The notes: a model not told the origin generated them from the sequence alone. A DNA stretch of 64,000 bases from Riemerella columbina (GCF_030517065.1 NZ_CP103950.1:744001-808000); one strand, 5' to 3'. Counted from the stretch's first letter, positions 32,684-42,529 are shown. Translations and numbers: made by a program.

Positions 32684-35458
32684 TTAATTTTCATTTAATT
32701 TTTCAGCGATATAAGGGGCGGTTTTTGAGATTTTATTCTTTGCCAATTCCTCTGGAGTACCTGCAAAAACTACTTTACCGCCATGTTTTCCAGCCTCAGG
32801 GCCGATGTCTATAATCCAATCTGCGGATTTGATAATATCAGGTTGATGCTCTATCACAATTACAGAATGCCCCAATTCTACCAGCGCTTGTAGCGAAGTC
32901 AGTAGCTTTTTAATATCGTGGAAGTGCAAGCCTGTGGAAGGCTCATCAAAAATGAAAAGCGTTTTGTCTGTATGGTGCCCTTTCACTAAAAACGATGCCA
33001 ACTTAACCCGCTGAGCCTCGCCGCCAGAAAGCGTGGAGGAGCTTTGTCCCAATTTAAGATAACCTAAGCCCACATCTTGAAGCGGTTTCAGCTTGGTAAC
33101 CACTTTGGGCTGTTCATTATCGCTAAAGAAACGGATGGCTTCGTCTACCGTCATATTTAGCACATCAGCGATGTTTTTCTCATCAAATTTAACTTCTAAA
33201 ACCTCGGGTTTAAAACGCGTGCCTTTGCATTGTTCACATTCCAGCTCTATATCCGCCATAAACTGCATAGAAATGGTAATCACGCCCTCGCCTTTACACT
33301 CATCACAGCGGCCGCCATCTACATTAAATGAAAAATGCTTAGGCTGTAGCCCCATCGCCTTTGCAGAGCGCTGTTTGGAGAAAATATCCCGAATATCATC
33401 ATAGGCTTTTAGATAAGTTACAGGGTTGGAGCGAGAGGATTTCCCAATCGGATTTTGGTCGATAAGTTCTATATGCTGAACGAGCGATTTCGGAAAAGTA
33501 ACGCTGTCATAATCGCCTTTTTTGCCACCTTGCCCCAACTGAATTTGAACCTCGTTGGTGAGGATATTTTTCATTAAAGTAGATTTGCCAGAGCCAGAAA
33601 CCCCAGAAATGACCACCAGATTTTCCAGTGGAATTTCTACATCAATATTTTTGAGGTTGTTCTGCCTTGCGCCTTTTATTTGGATGAAAGATTTTGTCTT
33701 TCGCCTTTGGGTGGGCACTTCTATTTGTAATCGCCCTGTGAGGTATTCCGCCGTGAGGCTATTGGAATTTTTGAGTGCTTTAAAATCACCTGCGAAAACC
33801 AATTCTCCGCCTAAATAGCCCGCCTCAGGACCGATGTCTATAATATAGTCGGCAGCTTTCATAATGTCCTCATCGTGCTCTACTACAATAACGGTGTTGC
33901 CCAAATCTCGAAGCTGTTTGAGCACTTCTATAAGATTTTCGGTATCTCTGGAGTGTAGCCCAATGGAAGGTTCATCTAAAATATAAATGGAGCCCACCAA
34001 AGAACTGCCCAAGCTGGTGGCTAAGTTGATCCTTTGACTCTCGCCGCCAGAAAGCGTGTTGGAAGTTCGGTTGAGGGTAAGGTAACCCAACCCAACTTTA
34101 AGCAAAAACTCTAACCTTGATGTAATTTCGTAGAGGAGGCGCTTGGCAACCTCTTGTTCATAAGTGCTGAGTTTTAGATTTTGAACTAAAGGCAATAGCT
34201 CATCTAACGGCAACTCAATCATAGATTGGATGTTGTGCCCATCAATTTTCACCCACTCGGTTTCTTTGCGGAGCCTAAGTCCTTCGCAGTCTGGGCAGGT
34301 GGTTTTTCCTCGGTAGCGAGAGAGCATCACGCGGTACTGAATTTTGTAAAGGTTCTCCTCCAACATCCTAAAAAAGTTGTCAATGGAAGGGAAATTCCGC
34401 TTGCCAGTGCCACGCCAGAGCCATTGTTTTTGCTCTTTGGTCAGCTGATAATAAGGTTTGTGAACGGGGAAATCTTGAGCTTGTTTAATGAATTTTAACT
34501 TCCATTCTCGCATACTATCGCCTTTCCAGCAAGCCACGGCATCTTCATAAACGGAGAGGTTTTTATTAGGAATCACCAAATCTTCATCAATGCCGATGAC
34601 CTTGCCATAACCCTCGCAAGTAGGGCAGGCGCCATAAGGATTGTTAAAACTGAAAAAATGAACATTAGGCTCCAAAAACGAAATGTCATCTAACTCAAAC
34701 TGGTTAGAAAAAGCCTTCACTTCGCCAGTATCTGTATTTTTGAGGAGGCAATGTCCTCTACCTTCATAGAACGCCGTTTGGATAGAGTCCGCCAGCCGTT
34801 GCAGAAAATGCTCATCATCTTCATAGGCAAAACGGTCTATGACCAACTGAATATTCATCCCCGCTTCGGGTTGAAAATTAAAGCTCTCCAAATCTTCAAT
34901 TTCCGCAAGGTTGCCATTGATTTCCAAGCGTGTAAAACCAGAAACTTTAAGGCTATTGAGCGTTTGTGCAAAATCCGAAACGCTATATTCCAAAGGCGCC
35001 GAGAGCTGAAAGTTAATTTTGGGATGTTGCTCTATATAATGGATCACATCGGTTACGGTGTCTTTTTTTACCTCTTCTCCAGAAATCGGCGAATAAGTTT
35101 TGCCCACTCTGGCGAACAGTAGTTTGAGGTAATCGTACACCTCGGTAGAAGTGCCCACCGTGGAGCGTGGGTTGGAGGAAATTACTTTTTGCTGTATGGC
35201 TATGGAAGGCGCCAACCCTTTAATATCATCAATTTTAGGTTTTTCTAAACGCCCCAAAAACTGTCGCGCATAGGAACTCAAACTCTCCACATAGCGCCTT
35301 TGTCCTTCGGCATAGATGGTATCAAAAGCGAGCGATGACTTGCCACTCCCAGAAACTCCAGTGATCACTACGAGTTGGTTTTTAGGAATCAGCACATCAA
35401 TGTTTTTGAGGTTGTTGAGGTGGGCGTTTTTTACGAAAATATGATTTTTAATATCCAT
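32684..35458 (-). CDS. uvrA: Excinuclease ABC subunit A (UvrA)
   Basis: UvrA recognises DNA damage and loads UvrB in nucleotide excision repair. It has two ABC ATPase modules: Walker [10 protein letters not shown] near residue 36 and GVSGSGKST in the second half, and signatures [12 protein letters not shown] and [12 protein letters not shown]. Zinc-binding cysteine motifs are present ([26 protein letters not shown] and CEQCKGTRF). The length of 924 residues from the ATG at 35458 is typical. A TTG at 35467 would add 3 residues. The gene is alone on its strand with its own promoter. Confidence 0.97.
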   Translation of the reverse strand: MDIKNHIFVKNAHLNNLKNIDVLIPKNQLVVITGVSGSGKSSLAFDTIYAEGQRRYVESLSSYARQFLGRLEKPKIDDIKGLAPSIAIQQKVISSNPRSTVGTSTEVYDYLKLLFARVGKTYSPISGEEVKKDTVTDVIHYIEQHPKINFQLSAPLEYSVSDFAQTLNSLKVSGFTRLEINGNLAEIEDLESFNFQPEAGMNIQLVIDRFAYEDDEHFLQRLADSIQTAFYEGRGHCLLKNTDTGEVKAFSNQFELDDISFLEPNVHFFSFNNPYGACPTCEGYGKVIGIDEDLVIPNKNLSVYEDAVACWKGDSMREWKLKFIKQAQDFPVHKPYYQLTKEQKQWLWRGTGKRNFPSIDNFFRMLEENLYKIQYRVMLSRYRGKTTCPDCEGLRLRKETEWVKIDGHNIQSMIELPLDELLPLVQNLKLSTYEQEVAKRLLYEITSRLEFLLKVGLGYLTLNRTSNTLSGGESQRINLATSLGSSLVGSIYILDEPSIGLHSRDTENLIEVLKQLRDLGNTVIVVEHDEDIMKAADYIIDIGPEAGYLGGELVFAGDFKALKNSNSLTAEYLTGRLQIEVPTQRRKTKSFIQIKGARQNNLKNIDVEIPLENLVVISGVSGSGKSTLMKNILTNEVQIQLGQGGKKGDYDSVTFPKSLVQHIELIDQNPIGKSSRSNPVTYLKAYDDIRDIFSKQRSAKAMGLQPKHFSFNVDGGRCDECKGEGVITISMQFMADIELECEQCKGTRFKPEVLEVKFDEKNIADVLNMTVDEAIRFFSDNEQPKVVTKLKPLQDVGLGYLKLGQSSSTLSGGEAQRVKLASFLVKGHHTDKTLFIFDEPSTGLHFHDIKKLLTSLQALVELGHSVIVIEHQPDIIKSADWIIDIGPEAGKHGGKVVFAGTPEELAKNKISKTAPYIAEKLNEN

Positions 35459-35476
35459 AGCGAGCAAATAAGCCTA

Positions 35477-35508
35477 CAAAAATAAGGATGATATTTTAAT
35501 TGAGCAAA
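35477..35508 (-). promoter_or_regulatory. uvrA promoter (minus strand)
   Basis: On the minus strand TTTG (35508-35505), a 20-base spacer and TATTTTTG (35484-35477) match the consensus. The ATG at 35458 follows 18 bases later. Confidence 0.75.
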
Positions 35509-35540
35509 ATCCGAGATTTAAAGAAGTTTAATTTTGATCA

Positions 35541-35573
35541 TTTGCTTTCTACAATCAATTTTATTTACCTTTG
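35541..35573 (+). promoter_or_regulatory. Promoter of the HD-domain gene
   Basis: TTTG (35541-35544), a 21-base spacer and TACCTTTG (35566-35573) match the consensus. The mRNA leader would be about 50 bases. Confidence 0.7.
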
Positions 35574-35629
35574 TATGGTTCAAATCATCGGTGTTAGAGA
35601 TGGGTTGAGCTGATGACAATTTTAACCTT

Positions 35630-36076
35630 ATGATGCATAAAGAAGAACTACTGCACCGCGCCATACGCATTGCCCAAAACGCCCACCGTGGGCAGACGGA
35701 TAAATATAAAGCGCCCTACATTTCTCATGTGATGCGGGTGATGAACTACGGCAAAACTTTGGATGAAAAAATTGTGGGAGTCCTCCACGATGTGGTGGAA
35801 GATTGCCCAGAGTATGATCTCAATTATCTTCGGGGGCAAGGTTTCCCAGAGCCTATTCTGCACGCCATAGACTGTTTGTCAAAAATCAATCCTGATGAGA
35901 ATTACGATGATTTTATCAAACGGATAGAACAATCATCGCTGGCAATTGCTGTGAAAATCAATGATTTAACGGATAATATGGATTTGCGCAGAGTGAACCG
36001 CCCACTGACAGAAAAAGACCTCAAAAGGTTCAATAAATACCTGAAAGCTTACCGCTACCTTACGGAAAAATACTAA
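35630..36076 (+). CDS. Small HD-domain protein, alarmone-hydrolase-like
   Basis: The protein matches the hydrolase half of RelA/SpoT enzymes. It shows [19 protein letters not shown], the metal-binding HD pair in [14 protein letters not shown], and a later aspartate in [11 protein letters not shown]. At 148 residues it has only the HD domain, like small alarmone hydrolases (Mesh1 type). Those degrade (p)ppGpp or, in animals, NADPH. Synthetase and TGS/ACT regions are absent. The stop codon overlaps that of the convergent rluF by 3 bases. Activity on ppGpp is inferred from the motifs. Two adjacent ATGs (35630, 35633) are possible starts. Confidence 0.8.
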   Translation: MMHKEELLHRAIRIAQNAHRGQTDKYKAPYISHVMRVMNYGKTLDEKIVGVLHDVVEDCPEYDLNYLRGQGFPEPILHAIDCLSKINPDENYDDFIKRIEQSSLAIAVKINDLTDNMDLRRVNRPLTEKDLKRFNKYLKAYRYLTEKY

Positions 36077-36798
36077 TCCGTTGTTTTTGCGGAGTCTTTT
36101 AATAAGCGCTGAAGTTCTGTTAGTTCTTTCTCGGTAAGGTCGCGCCATTGCCCCACAGGCAGGTCTAAGTAGATGTTCATAATCCTAAGGCGTTTGAGTT
36201 TTTTGACCTCGTAGTCCAAATATTCGCACATCCGCCGTATTTGCCGATTGAGCCCTTGGGTGAGGACAATTCTAAACTGCATTTCATCAATTTTTTCTAC
36301 CTCGCATTTTCGGGTTATCGTGCCCAGAATAGGCACGCCATTTCGCATTTTTTCTAAAAATTGAGGCGTAATAGGTTTGTTCACGCGGACCAAATATTCT
36401 TTCTCGTGGTTGTTTCTGGCGCGCAATATTTTATTGACAATGTCGCCATCAGAAGTGAGTAGAATTAAGCCCTCGCTGGGTTTGTCCAACCTTCCGATTG
36501 GAAAAATCCTTTTGGGATGGCGGATGTAGTCTATAATATTATTTTTCTCTCGCTTGGTGTCGGTGGTACATACAATGCCGATGGGCTTATTAAACGCGAT
36601 GTACACGGGCTGTTCCTGAGGCTCTCTGATGCGCTGTCCATCTACTTTAATTTCATCTTCATCAGATACCTTGGTGCCCAGTTCTGGTTGTTGCCCATTG
36701 ATGGTAATTCGCCCTTGTTCTAATAAACGGTCGGCTTCTCTTCTGGAGCAATAACCCACCTCGGATAAGTATTTATTGATTCTAATTTTTTCAGCCAT
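36073..36798 (-). CDS. rluF: 23S rRNA pseudouridine synthase, RluF-like
   Basis: RluF forms pseudouridine 2604 in 23S rRNA. An N-terminal S4 domain ([31 protein letters not shown]) is followed by the RsuA/RluB/E/F catalytic domain, with the active-site aspartate in [16 protein letters not shown]. RluF-specific stretches are [29 protein letters not shown] and [16 protein letters not shown]. The frame could begin at 36855, but ATG 36798 gives the normal N-terminus. It also leaves only a 5-base gap after the upstream outer-membrane gene. The protein has 241 residues. Confidence 0.9.
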   Translation of the reverse strand: MAEKIRINKYLSEVGYCSRREADRLLEQGRITINGQQPELGTKVSDEDEIKVDGQRIREPQEQPVYIAFNKPIGIVCTTDTKREKNNIIDYIRHPKRIFPIGRLDKPSEGLILLTSDGDIVNKILRARNNHEKEYLVRVNKPITPQFLEKMRNGVPILGTITRKCEVEKIDEMQFRIVLTQGLNRQIRRMCEYLDYEVKKLKRLRIMNIYLDLPVGQWRDLTEKELTELQRLLKDSAKTTD

Positions 36799-36803
36799 TG
36801 CGA

Positions 36804-37349
36804 TTAGTTTTTGTTGCGGTAGAGGGTAATACCATAGGAAATCCCAATAAACCAATGAGAATCTATCAGTTGATGATTTTCAATAAAGACTTCTAATTTT
36901 TGAGCCAAATGTGGGCGAGTTTCCGAAATGTCAATTTGTCCAGCGCCTAAATGTATGAATTGCGCATTATTGATGAGAGATTGGTTAAACTGCTGACCAT
37001 ATTTTAGGTTGATGTAGCCAAAACTCAAATCCTCGGTGGGCGTTACAAAAAAATAAGACCCCAAAGTATAAGACAAAAGATGAAAACGAGGCTCCATATA
37101 ATGGTATCTAACGCCACCAGAGACCGCCCACCAAGACAGCAATTGATAACCAGTTTCTGTCTCTATACCGAATTGATAATTAGGATTATAGCTGCTGGAA
37201 TAATCCCTTTCTTTTTTGAGGGTTTCTAAATTGAGCGCCGCAAAAGTGCTGATGTTAATCATCGGTTTGAGCCTTTCGCCTTTTTTAATTTGTGAAAATC
37301 CTAAGCTGTAAACTCCAATAAACATTAAAAAAGATAATTTTTTGATCAT
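36804..37349 (-). CDS. Hypothetical outer-membrane beta-barrel-like protein
   Basis: I do not recognise a named family. A signal peptide ends ...VYSLGFSQ. The mature 160 residues show alternating aromatic and polar residues typical of a small beta barrel: [38 protein letters not shown], then [17 protein letters not shown]. It lies 5 bases after truB and 5 bases before rluF, so it is embedded in the uppP-truB-rluF operon. Location in the outer membrane is inferred from the pattern. The function is unknown. Confidence 0.7.
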   Translation of the reverse strand: MIKKLSFLMFIGVYSLGFSQIKKGERLKPMINISTFAALNLETLKKERDYSSSYNPNYQFGIETETGYQLLSWWAVSGGVRYHYMEPRFHLLSYTLGSYFFVTPTEDLSFGYINLKYGQQFNQSLINNAQFIHLGAGQIDISETRPHLAQKLEVFIENHQLIDSHWFIGISYGITLYRNKN

Positions 37350-37354
37350 ATTAT

Positions 37355-38041
37355 TTAGAATTTAAAATCTTTATCAAGATAATTGGTATTGGCATCGGAG
37401 ATATGATATTCCCCAATTTTAGTGCGTCTGAGGTTGGTGAGATAGGCGCCCACTCCTAATTTCTGTCCAATATCGTGTGCCAAACTTCGGATGTAAGTGC
37501 CCTTGGCGCAACCTACGGTAAAACGCACCAATGGCAAGGCGATGCTGAGGTCTTTAATATAATGAATGGTAGTTTTTCGGGATTTCATTTTAACGGTTTC
37601 GCCTGCTCTCGCTAAGTGGTAAGCGCGCTCACCATCTATCTTGATAGCGGAAAAAATGGGCGGCGTTTGCTCAATTTCCCCCACGAAACTCAAGATGGCA
37701 TTTTCTATCATTTCCGCCGTTAGGTGGTCTATGGGCTGATGATGGATTTCAGGCTCCTCGGTGTCGTAAGAAGCAGTTTGGGCGCCTAGTTTAATTTCCG
37801 CGATGTATTCCTTGGGGGCATCTTGTATTTGCGGAATTTGTTTGGTGGCTTTGCCCGTGCAAACAATGAGAAGCCCTGTGGCTCTGGGGTCCAGCGTTCC
37901 TGCGTGTCCTATTTTAATTTTTTTGATTTTAAACGCCCTTTTAATACCGAATTTAATTTTATTCACCGCTTGGAAAGAAGTCCAGTCTAAGGGCTTGTCA
38001 ATCAGGAGGATCTGTCCAGCTTGTAGGTCTTCTAAATTCAT
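37355..38041 (-). CDS. truB: tRNA pseudouridine-55 synthase
   Basis: TruB makes pseudouridine 55 in the T loop of nearly all tRNAs. The catalytic aspartate is D51 in KIGHAGTLDPRATGLLIV. Other motifs are DKPLDWTSFQAVNKI at the N-terminus and GCAKGTYIRSLAHDIG near residue 190. At 228 residues it is shorter than E. coli TruB because the C-terminal PUA domain is absent, as in many Bacteroidetes. Its ATG overlaps the stop of a 52-codon ORF (ATGA overlap), so translation may be coupled. Confidence 0.95.
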   Translation of the reverse strand: MNLEDLQAGQILLIDKPLDWTSFQAVNKIKFGIKRAFKIKKIKIGHAGTLDPRATGLLIVCTGKATKQIPQIQDAPKEYIAEIKLGAQTASYDTEEPEIHHQPIDHLTAEMIENAILSFVGEIEQTPPIFSAIKIDGERAYHLARAGETVKMKSRKTTIHYIKDLSIALPLVRFTVGCAKGTYIRSLAHDIGQKLGVGAYLTNLRRTKIGEYHISDANTNYLDKDFKF

Positions 38042-38196
38042 AGTTCATATGGCTTTATCTCGTTTTGGAGCCCTTGATCTTTGAGGATGCGGTCTAAATA
38101 TCGCCCTCTACTACTGTTTTCCCTTTGGTAAGGTGCAAAAATAGTGGCTACGGCATTATCGTTTTTGTTGAGAAAGGCGGTTTTAGCATTCATCAT
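38038..38196 (-). CDS. 52-residue hypothetical protein between uppP and truB
   Basis: This short frame starts with two ATG codons (38196, 38193), a few bases after the uppP stop. It ends at a TGA that overlaps the truB ATG (ATGA). The product begins MMNAKTAFLNKNDNAVATIF and ends in NEIKPYEL; it is charged, without a signal peptide or membrane segment. Tight spacing on both sides is the pattern of a real operon gene. Against this, it is short, I know no homologue, and it contains TATTTTTG on the minus strand (38143-38136), which could be a truB promoter instead. No function is proposed. Confidence 0.5.
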   Translation of the reverse strand: MMNAKTAFLNKNDNAVATIFAPYQRENSSRGRYLDRILKDQGLQNEIKPYEL

Positions 38197-38199
38197 TTT

Positions 38200-39015
38200 T
38201 TAATTTTTTATGATAATGAAATAAGCCAACAATGCCAGCCCTACAATAATCCGATACCAGCCCCACGGCTTGAAACCGTACTTTTTAATCACTTCAATAA
38301 AGAATTTAATCGCGATAACAGCCACGATGAACGCCACCGCATTTCCGATAAGAAAAAGCTGGAGGTTGTCGCCTTGCATCAGCATTTCGTAGCCTTGTTG
38401 CTTAACGCCTTGGTAGTCCCACTCTTTTACAAAAATAGAATAAACGGTAACGGCGAGCATAGTGGGAACGGCTAAGAAAAATGAAAATTCTGCGGCAGCC
38501 TCTCTGGAGAGTTTTTGTTGCATCCCTCCAATGATGGAAGCGGCGCTTCGGCTGGTGCCAGGCATCATCGCTAAGCATTGCCAAAAGCCTATGGTAACGG
38601 CTTTTTTGATGCTGATGTCTTTCTCCGAGAAAATTTTAGGATTTTTAAACACACGGTCGATAAAGAGGAGAACCACCCCGCCAATGACCAACACCACGGC
38701 GATAGGAATAGGATTGCCCAATATGGCATCTATTTTATCATCAAATAATTTGCCCAATACCAAGGCGGGCACTACGGCACACGCCAATTTGATATAAAAA
38801 TTGAAATTTTTGAAATCAAAAAACTTCTTCCAATAGACTAAAATAACGGCTAAAATAGCGCCAAACTGAATGGAAACTTGGAACATCTTCACAAATTCAT
38901 CTTCTTGGATGCCAAAAATGGAACTCGTGAAAATCATATGGGCGGTAGAAGATACGGGCAAATATTCCGTAAGTCCTTCAATAATAGCGATAATAATGGC
39001 TTCTAAAAAATTCAT
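38200..39015 (-). CDS. uppP: Undecaprenyl-diphosphatase (UppP/BacA)
   Basis: UppP removes a phosphate from undecaprenyl diphosphate in the inner membrane and recycles the carrier lipid for peptidoglycan and polysaccharide synthesis. It has many hydrophobic segments. The catalytic motifs are EGLTEYLPVSSTAHM near the N-terminus and the PGTSRSAASI motif near the middle. At 271 residues it is typical. The start is ATG 39015; a TTG two codons earlier is less likely. It begins a minus-strand series with the 52-codon ORF, truB, an outer-membrane protein and rluF. A terminator upstream separates it from DUF3098. Confidence 0.94.
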   Translation of the reverse strand: MNFLEAIIIAIIEGLTEYLPVSSTAHMIFTSSIFGIQEDEFVKMFQVSIQFGAILAVILVYWKKFFDFKNFNFYIKLACAVVPALVLGKLFDDKIDAILGNPIPIAVVLVIGGVVLLFIDRVFKNPKIFSEKDISIKKAVTIGFWQCLAMMPGTSRSAASIIGGMQQKLSREAAAEFSFFLAVPTMLAVTVYSIFVKEWDYQGVKQQGYEMLMQGDNLQLFLIGNAVAFIVAVIAIKFFIEVIKKYGFKPWGWYRIIVGLALLAYFIIIKN

Positions 39016-39035
39016 TTTCAATTAATTATGAAGTT

Positions 39036-39064
39036 AAAAAATCAACCTTTTGGAGAGGTTGATT
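39036..39064 (-). terminator. Rho-independent terminator after DUF3098 (minus strand)
   Basis: Arms AATCAACCT (39040-39048) and AGGTTGATT (39056-39064) enclose 7 bases. On the minus strand they are followed by a T run. This ends the ftsX-DUF3098 transcript before uppP. Confidence 0.82.
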
Positions 39065-39087
39065 AGGTTTTGATGTTTATTAAAGTG

Positions 39088-39363
39088 TTAAGATTTTCTT
39101 TTTAAAATCGCCACCACTTGGGTGATAAATCCTGTAACTACTAAGAGCGGAGCTATGCGAATGCGGCGGATAGAAAAAATATCTTCATTCCAATATTGGG
39201 CATCAAAATGACCATCTGGCGTGGTATTAGCACCATAGCCCATCATCAGTACAAAGCCTAAAATGATCTGAAGCAAGCCCAAAAGCATCAAATAATAATT
39301 TTTCTTGCCGAAATAAAAAGTATTCTGTACCTCTTTTTGAGGTGGGTTGTTGTTGTTTTTCAT
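39088..39363 (-). CDS. DUF3098 family membrane protein
   Basis: This is a 91-residue protein with two membrane helices: YYLMLLGLLQIILGFVLMMG and APLLVVTGFITQVVAILK. Between them is a conserved loop with DIFSIRRIRIAP. It belongs to the Bacteroidetes-specific DUF3098 family, regularly found between ftsX and uppP. Its function is unknown. The constant place beside ftsX and uppP suggests cell-envelope growth or division, which is inference. It starts 5 bases after the ftsX stop. Confidence 0.85.
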   Translation of the reverse strand: MKNNNNPPQKEVQNTFYFGKKNYYLMLLGLLQIILGFVLMMGYGANTTPDGHFDAQYWNEDIFSIRRIRIAPLLVVTGFITQVVAILKRKS

Positions 39364-39368
39364 CGGAA

Positions 39369-40268
39369 TTAAGAATAATATAAATCATCAATATTAGAGC
39401 GGAGGAACCTCCAAGTGGCAAAAATAGTGCTGAGTACGGTAATTAAAATGCCCACAGCAAACACAATGCCGATCAGTTGTAAATATTGGTCAAAGTCTTG
39501 CACGAATGGTGTGCCGATCTGGTTGGTAAAATAATACCACACGCCAAACAAGGCTAAGAGTCCTAAAACCGCTCCCACAAGCCCTAAAACTACGGCTTCT
39601 ATAATGAACGGTTTGAGGATAAACCGCCGCTTAGCGCCCACCAACTGCATCGTTTTGATGATGAAGCGTTTAGAAAATATCTTTAGCCTAATGGAGTTGT
39701 TAATCAGGACGATGGCTAAAACCAAGAAGACCAAGGAGAACGCGAGAATCCAAGTGAGAATGCGGTTGAGGTTGTTGTAAACATCAATCATTAAATCGCT
39801 GTTGTTTTTAACCTCCACTACGCCAGGTACTTTGGAGAGCTCTTCTACCACATGGTTGATCTGTTCTGGCGATACATAATCAGGCTTTAGCGCCACTTCT
39901 ACAGAGGGCGGGAAGATGTTTTCCTCAAACAAAGCATCGGTGTCTATGCCCATACTTTTTTTAGCCTCTTGGGCGGCTTGAGCTCGAGAAATATAAGTGG
40001 TTTTCTTAACAAAAGGCAAGGCTTGGATGGCTTTAATAGATTCTTGCTCTTGCTTCGCGATTTTGAGGGAATCCTTAGCATCATAATTTTCAGAAAAAAA
40101 TGCATTAACCACCAGTTGCTCCTTAATATAGTCCGAATATTTCTGTGCATTGATGAGTATCAGCCCGAAAAGTCCCACTAAAAACAAGACCAAAGCAATA
40201 CTGATTGCTACGGTAATATTGCTGGATCTCAGTCTTTTTTTGTTAAAGTCGTCTACTGTCTTCGCCAT
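39369..40268 (-). CDS. ftsX: Cell-division ABC transporter permease FtsX
   Basis: FtsX pairs with the ATPase FtsE at the division site and activates peptidoglycan hydrolases. Four membrane segments are visible: one near residues 20-42, then a periplasmic domain of about 130 residues, and three in the C-terminal half (LTWILAFSLVFLVLAIVLI, IIEAVVLGLVGAVLGLLALF, and LIGIVFAVGILITVLSTIFA). The start at 40268 (MAKTVDDFNKKRLRSSNI) gives 299 residues. An extension to 40319 runs through the promoter region and is rejected. No ftsE is adjacent. Confidence 0.9.
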   Translation of the reverse strand: MAKTVDDFNKKRLRSSNITVAISIALVLFLVGLFGLILINAQKYSDYIKEQLVVNAFFSENYDAKDSLKIAKQEQESIKAIQALPFVKKTTYISRAQAAQEAKKSMGIDTDALFEENIFPPSVEVALKPDYVSPEQINHVVEELSKVPGVVEVKNNSDLMIDVYNNLNRILTWILAFSLVFLVLAIVLINNSIRLKIFSKRFIIKTMQLVGAKRRFILKPFIIEAVVLGLVGAVLGLLALFGVWYYFTNQIGTPFVQDFDQYLQLIGIVFAVGILITVLSTIFATWRFLRSNIDDLYYS

Positions 40269-40286
40269 TAAAGTAAAATTTTTCGT

Positions 40287-40294
40287 CAAAAATA
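40287..40294 (-). promoter_or_regulatory. -7 promoter element for ftsX (minus strand)
   Basis: On the minus strand this reads TATTTTTG, a TAnnTTTG match 18 bases before the ATG at 40268. Confidence 0.6.
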
Positions 40295-40366
40295 GAAAAA
40301 ATCTTCCGAAATTTGCCACAGATTATCCGAAAATCAATGTTAATTAAATCATAAAAATAAATTACC

Positions 40367-41155
40367 TTGACTGTAAAAGCCAAAAAATACCTTGGGCAAC
40401 ACTTTCTCAATGATGAAAATATTGCAGCTAAAATCGTCAATGCTCTGCATTTAGACCATATCCATTCGGTTTTAGAAGTAGGACCAGGGATGGGAGTGCT
40501 CACCAAATATTTGCTGAAACAAAATGCCGCCAAAGTCCTTTTGGCAGAGATAGATCAAGAGTCTATTGCTTATTTAAAAAACCATTATCCAGAAGCACTG
40601 AGCGACCAAAACTTTGTGGGCGATTTCCTAAAAGCGCCATTGGAGGACCTTGGCGGAGGGCAACCACTCGGCATCATCGGGAACTTTCCTTATAATATAT
40701 CATCACAGATTTTATTCAAAATTATAGACCATTACACGGTGATTCCAGAAATGGTGGGGATGTTCCAAAAAGAAGTGGCAGAGCGCGTGGCGGCGGTGCC
40801 TCGGACCAAGAGCTATGGTATTTTGTCGGTTTTGGTGCAGGCATATTATGAAGTCAGCTACCTTTTCACCGTTCACGAAAATGTTTTCACACCGCCACCA
40901 AAGGTTAAATCTGGGGTGATTAGAATGGTAAGAAATCCCAAGGCAGGCTTGGCAGGGAATGAGGCTTTATTTAAACAAATCGTGAAGGCTGGATTTAACC
41001 AAAGGCGAAAGAAACTTAGCAATGCACTGAAACCTTTGGGCATTCCAGAGTCTTTATTAAATCATAATTTTTTATCTTTGCGTGCGGAAGAGCTCAGCGT
41101 AGAAGATTTTATTGCTTTTACTTTGGACTGGAAAAACGCTTTGTCGTCATCATAA
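40367..41155 (+). CDS. rsmA: 16S rRNA dimethyladenosine transferase (RsmA/KsgA)
   Basis: RsmA dimethylates two adjacent adenines near the 3' end of 16S rRNA in late 30S assembly. The motifs are KKYLGQHFLNDENIA, the SAM-binding LEVGPGMGVLTK, EIDQESIAYL and the catalytic GNFPYNISSQI. The C-terminal domain includes FTPPPKVKSGVIRM and FNQRRKKLSNAL. The start is TTG at 40367, and the resulting MTVKAKKYLGQHF matches the family. No ATG is available before the first motif. At 262 residues the protein is complete. Confidence 0.95.
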   Translation: MTVKAKKYLGQHFLNDENIAAKIVNALHLDHIHSVLEVGPGMGVLTKYLLKQNAAKVLLAEIDQESIAYLKNHYPEALSDQNFVGDFLKAPLEDLGGGQPLGIIGNFPYNISSQILFKIIDHYTVIPEMVGMFQKEVAERVAAVPRTKSYGILSVLVQAYYEVSYLFTVHENVFTPPPKVKSGVIRMVRNPKAGLAGNEALFKQIVKAGFNQRRKKLSNALKPLGIPESLLNHNFLSLRAEELSVEDFIAFTLDWKNALSSS

Positions 41156-41179
41156 ATGCTAACCTAAAAAATCCGTAAG

Positions 41180-42529
41180 TTGATAGATACCCACGCCACC
41201 AAAGACCTACTTAAAAAATTCATTAAAGAGAAAAACGCCAAAGAAATCAGCCTCCTTCTATCCGATTTGGAAGCGCCAGATATTGCGGCGATTTTTGAAG
41301 ATTTAGATGATGAAGAACAGCATTTGGTCTATGATTTAATGGACAATGAAAAGTCCGCAGAGGTGCTTTTGGAAATTGATGAAGATGAACGAAAACACTT
41401 CCTGAAAGGGCTTTCTACGCAAGAAATTGCCGATGAAATCATCAACGAAATAGATTCTGATGATGCTGCAGATATCATCTCGGAACTCCCTGAACATCAG
41501 CAATCTGAGGTGATTAAGCACTTGGATGATGAAGAGCACGCCCAGAGCATCGTAGATTTATTAAGGTATGATGAAGATGAAGCGGGCGGACTGATGGCAA
41601 CGGAGTTGGTCAAGGTCAATCAAAACCTGTCCATTATCGCAGCGGTAAAGGAAATGCGAAAGCAAGCCGAAGATTTAGACGAGGTCTATTCCATCTATGT
41701 GGTGGATGATCATGATAAACTTTTGGGTCTGTTGAGCCTTAAAAAACTCTTGACCACGGCATCTTCTACTAAAGTTTCGGAGGTTTATAACCCTAAAATC
41801 CGCTCGGTGATGGATACAGATACAGCGGAAGAGGTGGCGCGTTTTATGCAAAAATACGATTTGTTTGAGGTGCCTGTGGTAGATGCTCGCGGCAATTTGG
41901 TGGGGCGCATTACCATAGATGATGTGATTGACTTCATCACAGAGGAAGCCGAAAAAGACTACCAGTTGGCATCGGGGATTTCCCGAGATGTGGACTCTAC
42001 GGATACCATTTTTTCTTTAACCAAAGCCCGTTTGCCGTGGCTTTTTATCGGAATGGTGGGTGGTTTAATTGGCTCGCAGGTGCTCCAAGGCAACCAGAAT
42101 GCACTGCAAACGGTTCCTGCTTTAATGTTCTTTGTGCCGCTGATTGCCGCTACCGCAGGGAATATTGGCGTGCAAGCCTCAGCGATTATTGTGCAAGGCT
42201 TAGCCAATGATACGCTGGGCAAAGACACCTTTAAAACTTTGATTAAAGAAGTGAGCGTTTCTGCGGCATCGGGTGTTATCTTGGCGATGATTATTCTGAG
42301 CTTCAACCTCTTTATCAATCACCACGAAATGATGGTCTCCATCGCGATTTCTATCTCACTATTGGCGGTGATTTTGGTAGCGGCAGTAATTGGAACTATT
42401 GTGCCTATCGTGCTGAATAAGAATAAAATAGATCCTGCTATTGCCACGGGTCCCTTCATCACCACTTCTAATGACATTTTGGGCGTTTTAATATATTTCG
42501 GAATTGCAAAAATGCTTTTGCATATCTAA
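41180..42529 (+). CDS. mgtE: Magnesium transporter MgtE
   Basis: MgtE is a magnesium channel of the inner membrane gated by cytoplasmic magnesium. The order is an acidic MgtE N domain of helical repeats (residues about 10-130), two CBS domains (about 135-260), a connecting helix and five membrane helices. The pore motif region LIAATAGNIGVQASAIIVQGLA is clear. At 449 residues it is typical. The start is TTG at 41180: a stop lies 15 bases upstream in frame, and the first internal ATG would cut the N domain. It follows rsmA by 24 bases and may share its transcript. Confidence 0.94.
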   Translation: MIDTHATKDLLKKFIKEKNAKEISLLLSDLEAPDIAAIFEDLDDEEQHLVYDLMDNEKSAEVLLEIDEDERKHFLKGLSTQEIADEIINEIDSDDAADIISELPEHQQSEVIKHLDDEEHAQSIVDLLRYDEDEAGGLMATELVKVNQNLSIIAAVKEMRKQAEDLDEVYSIYVVDDHDKLLGLLSLKKLLTTASSTKVSEVYNPKIRSVMDTDTAEEVARFMQKYDLFEVPVVDARGNLVGRITIDDVIDFITEEAEKDYQLASGISRDVDSTDTIFSLTKARLPWLFIGMVGGLIGSQVLQGNQNALQTVPALMFFVPLIAATAGNIGVQASAIIVQGLANDTLGKDTFKTLIKEVSVSAASGVILAMIILSFNLFINHHEMMVSIAISISLLAVILVAAVIGTIVPIVLNKNKIDPAIATGPFITTSNDILGVLIYFGIAKMLLHI

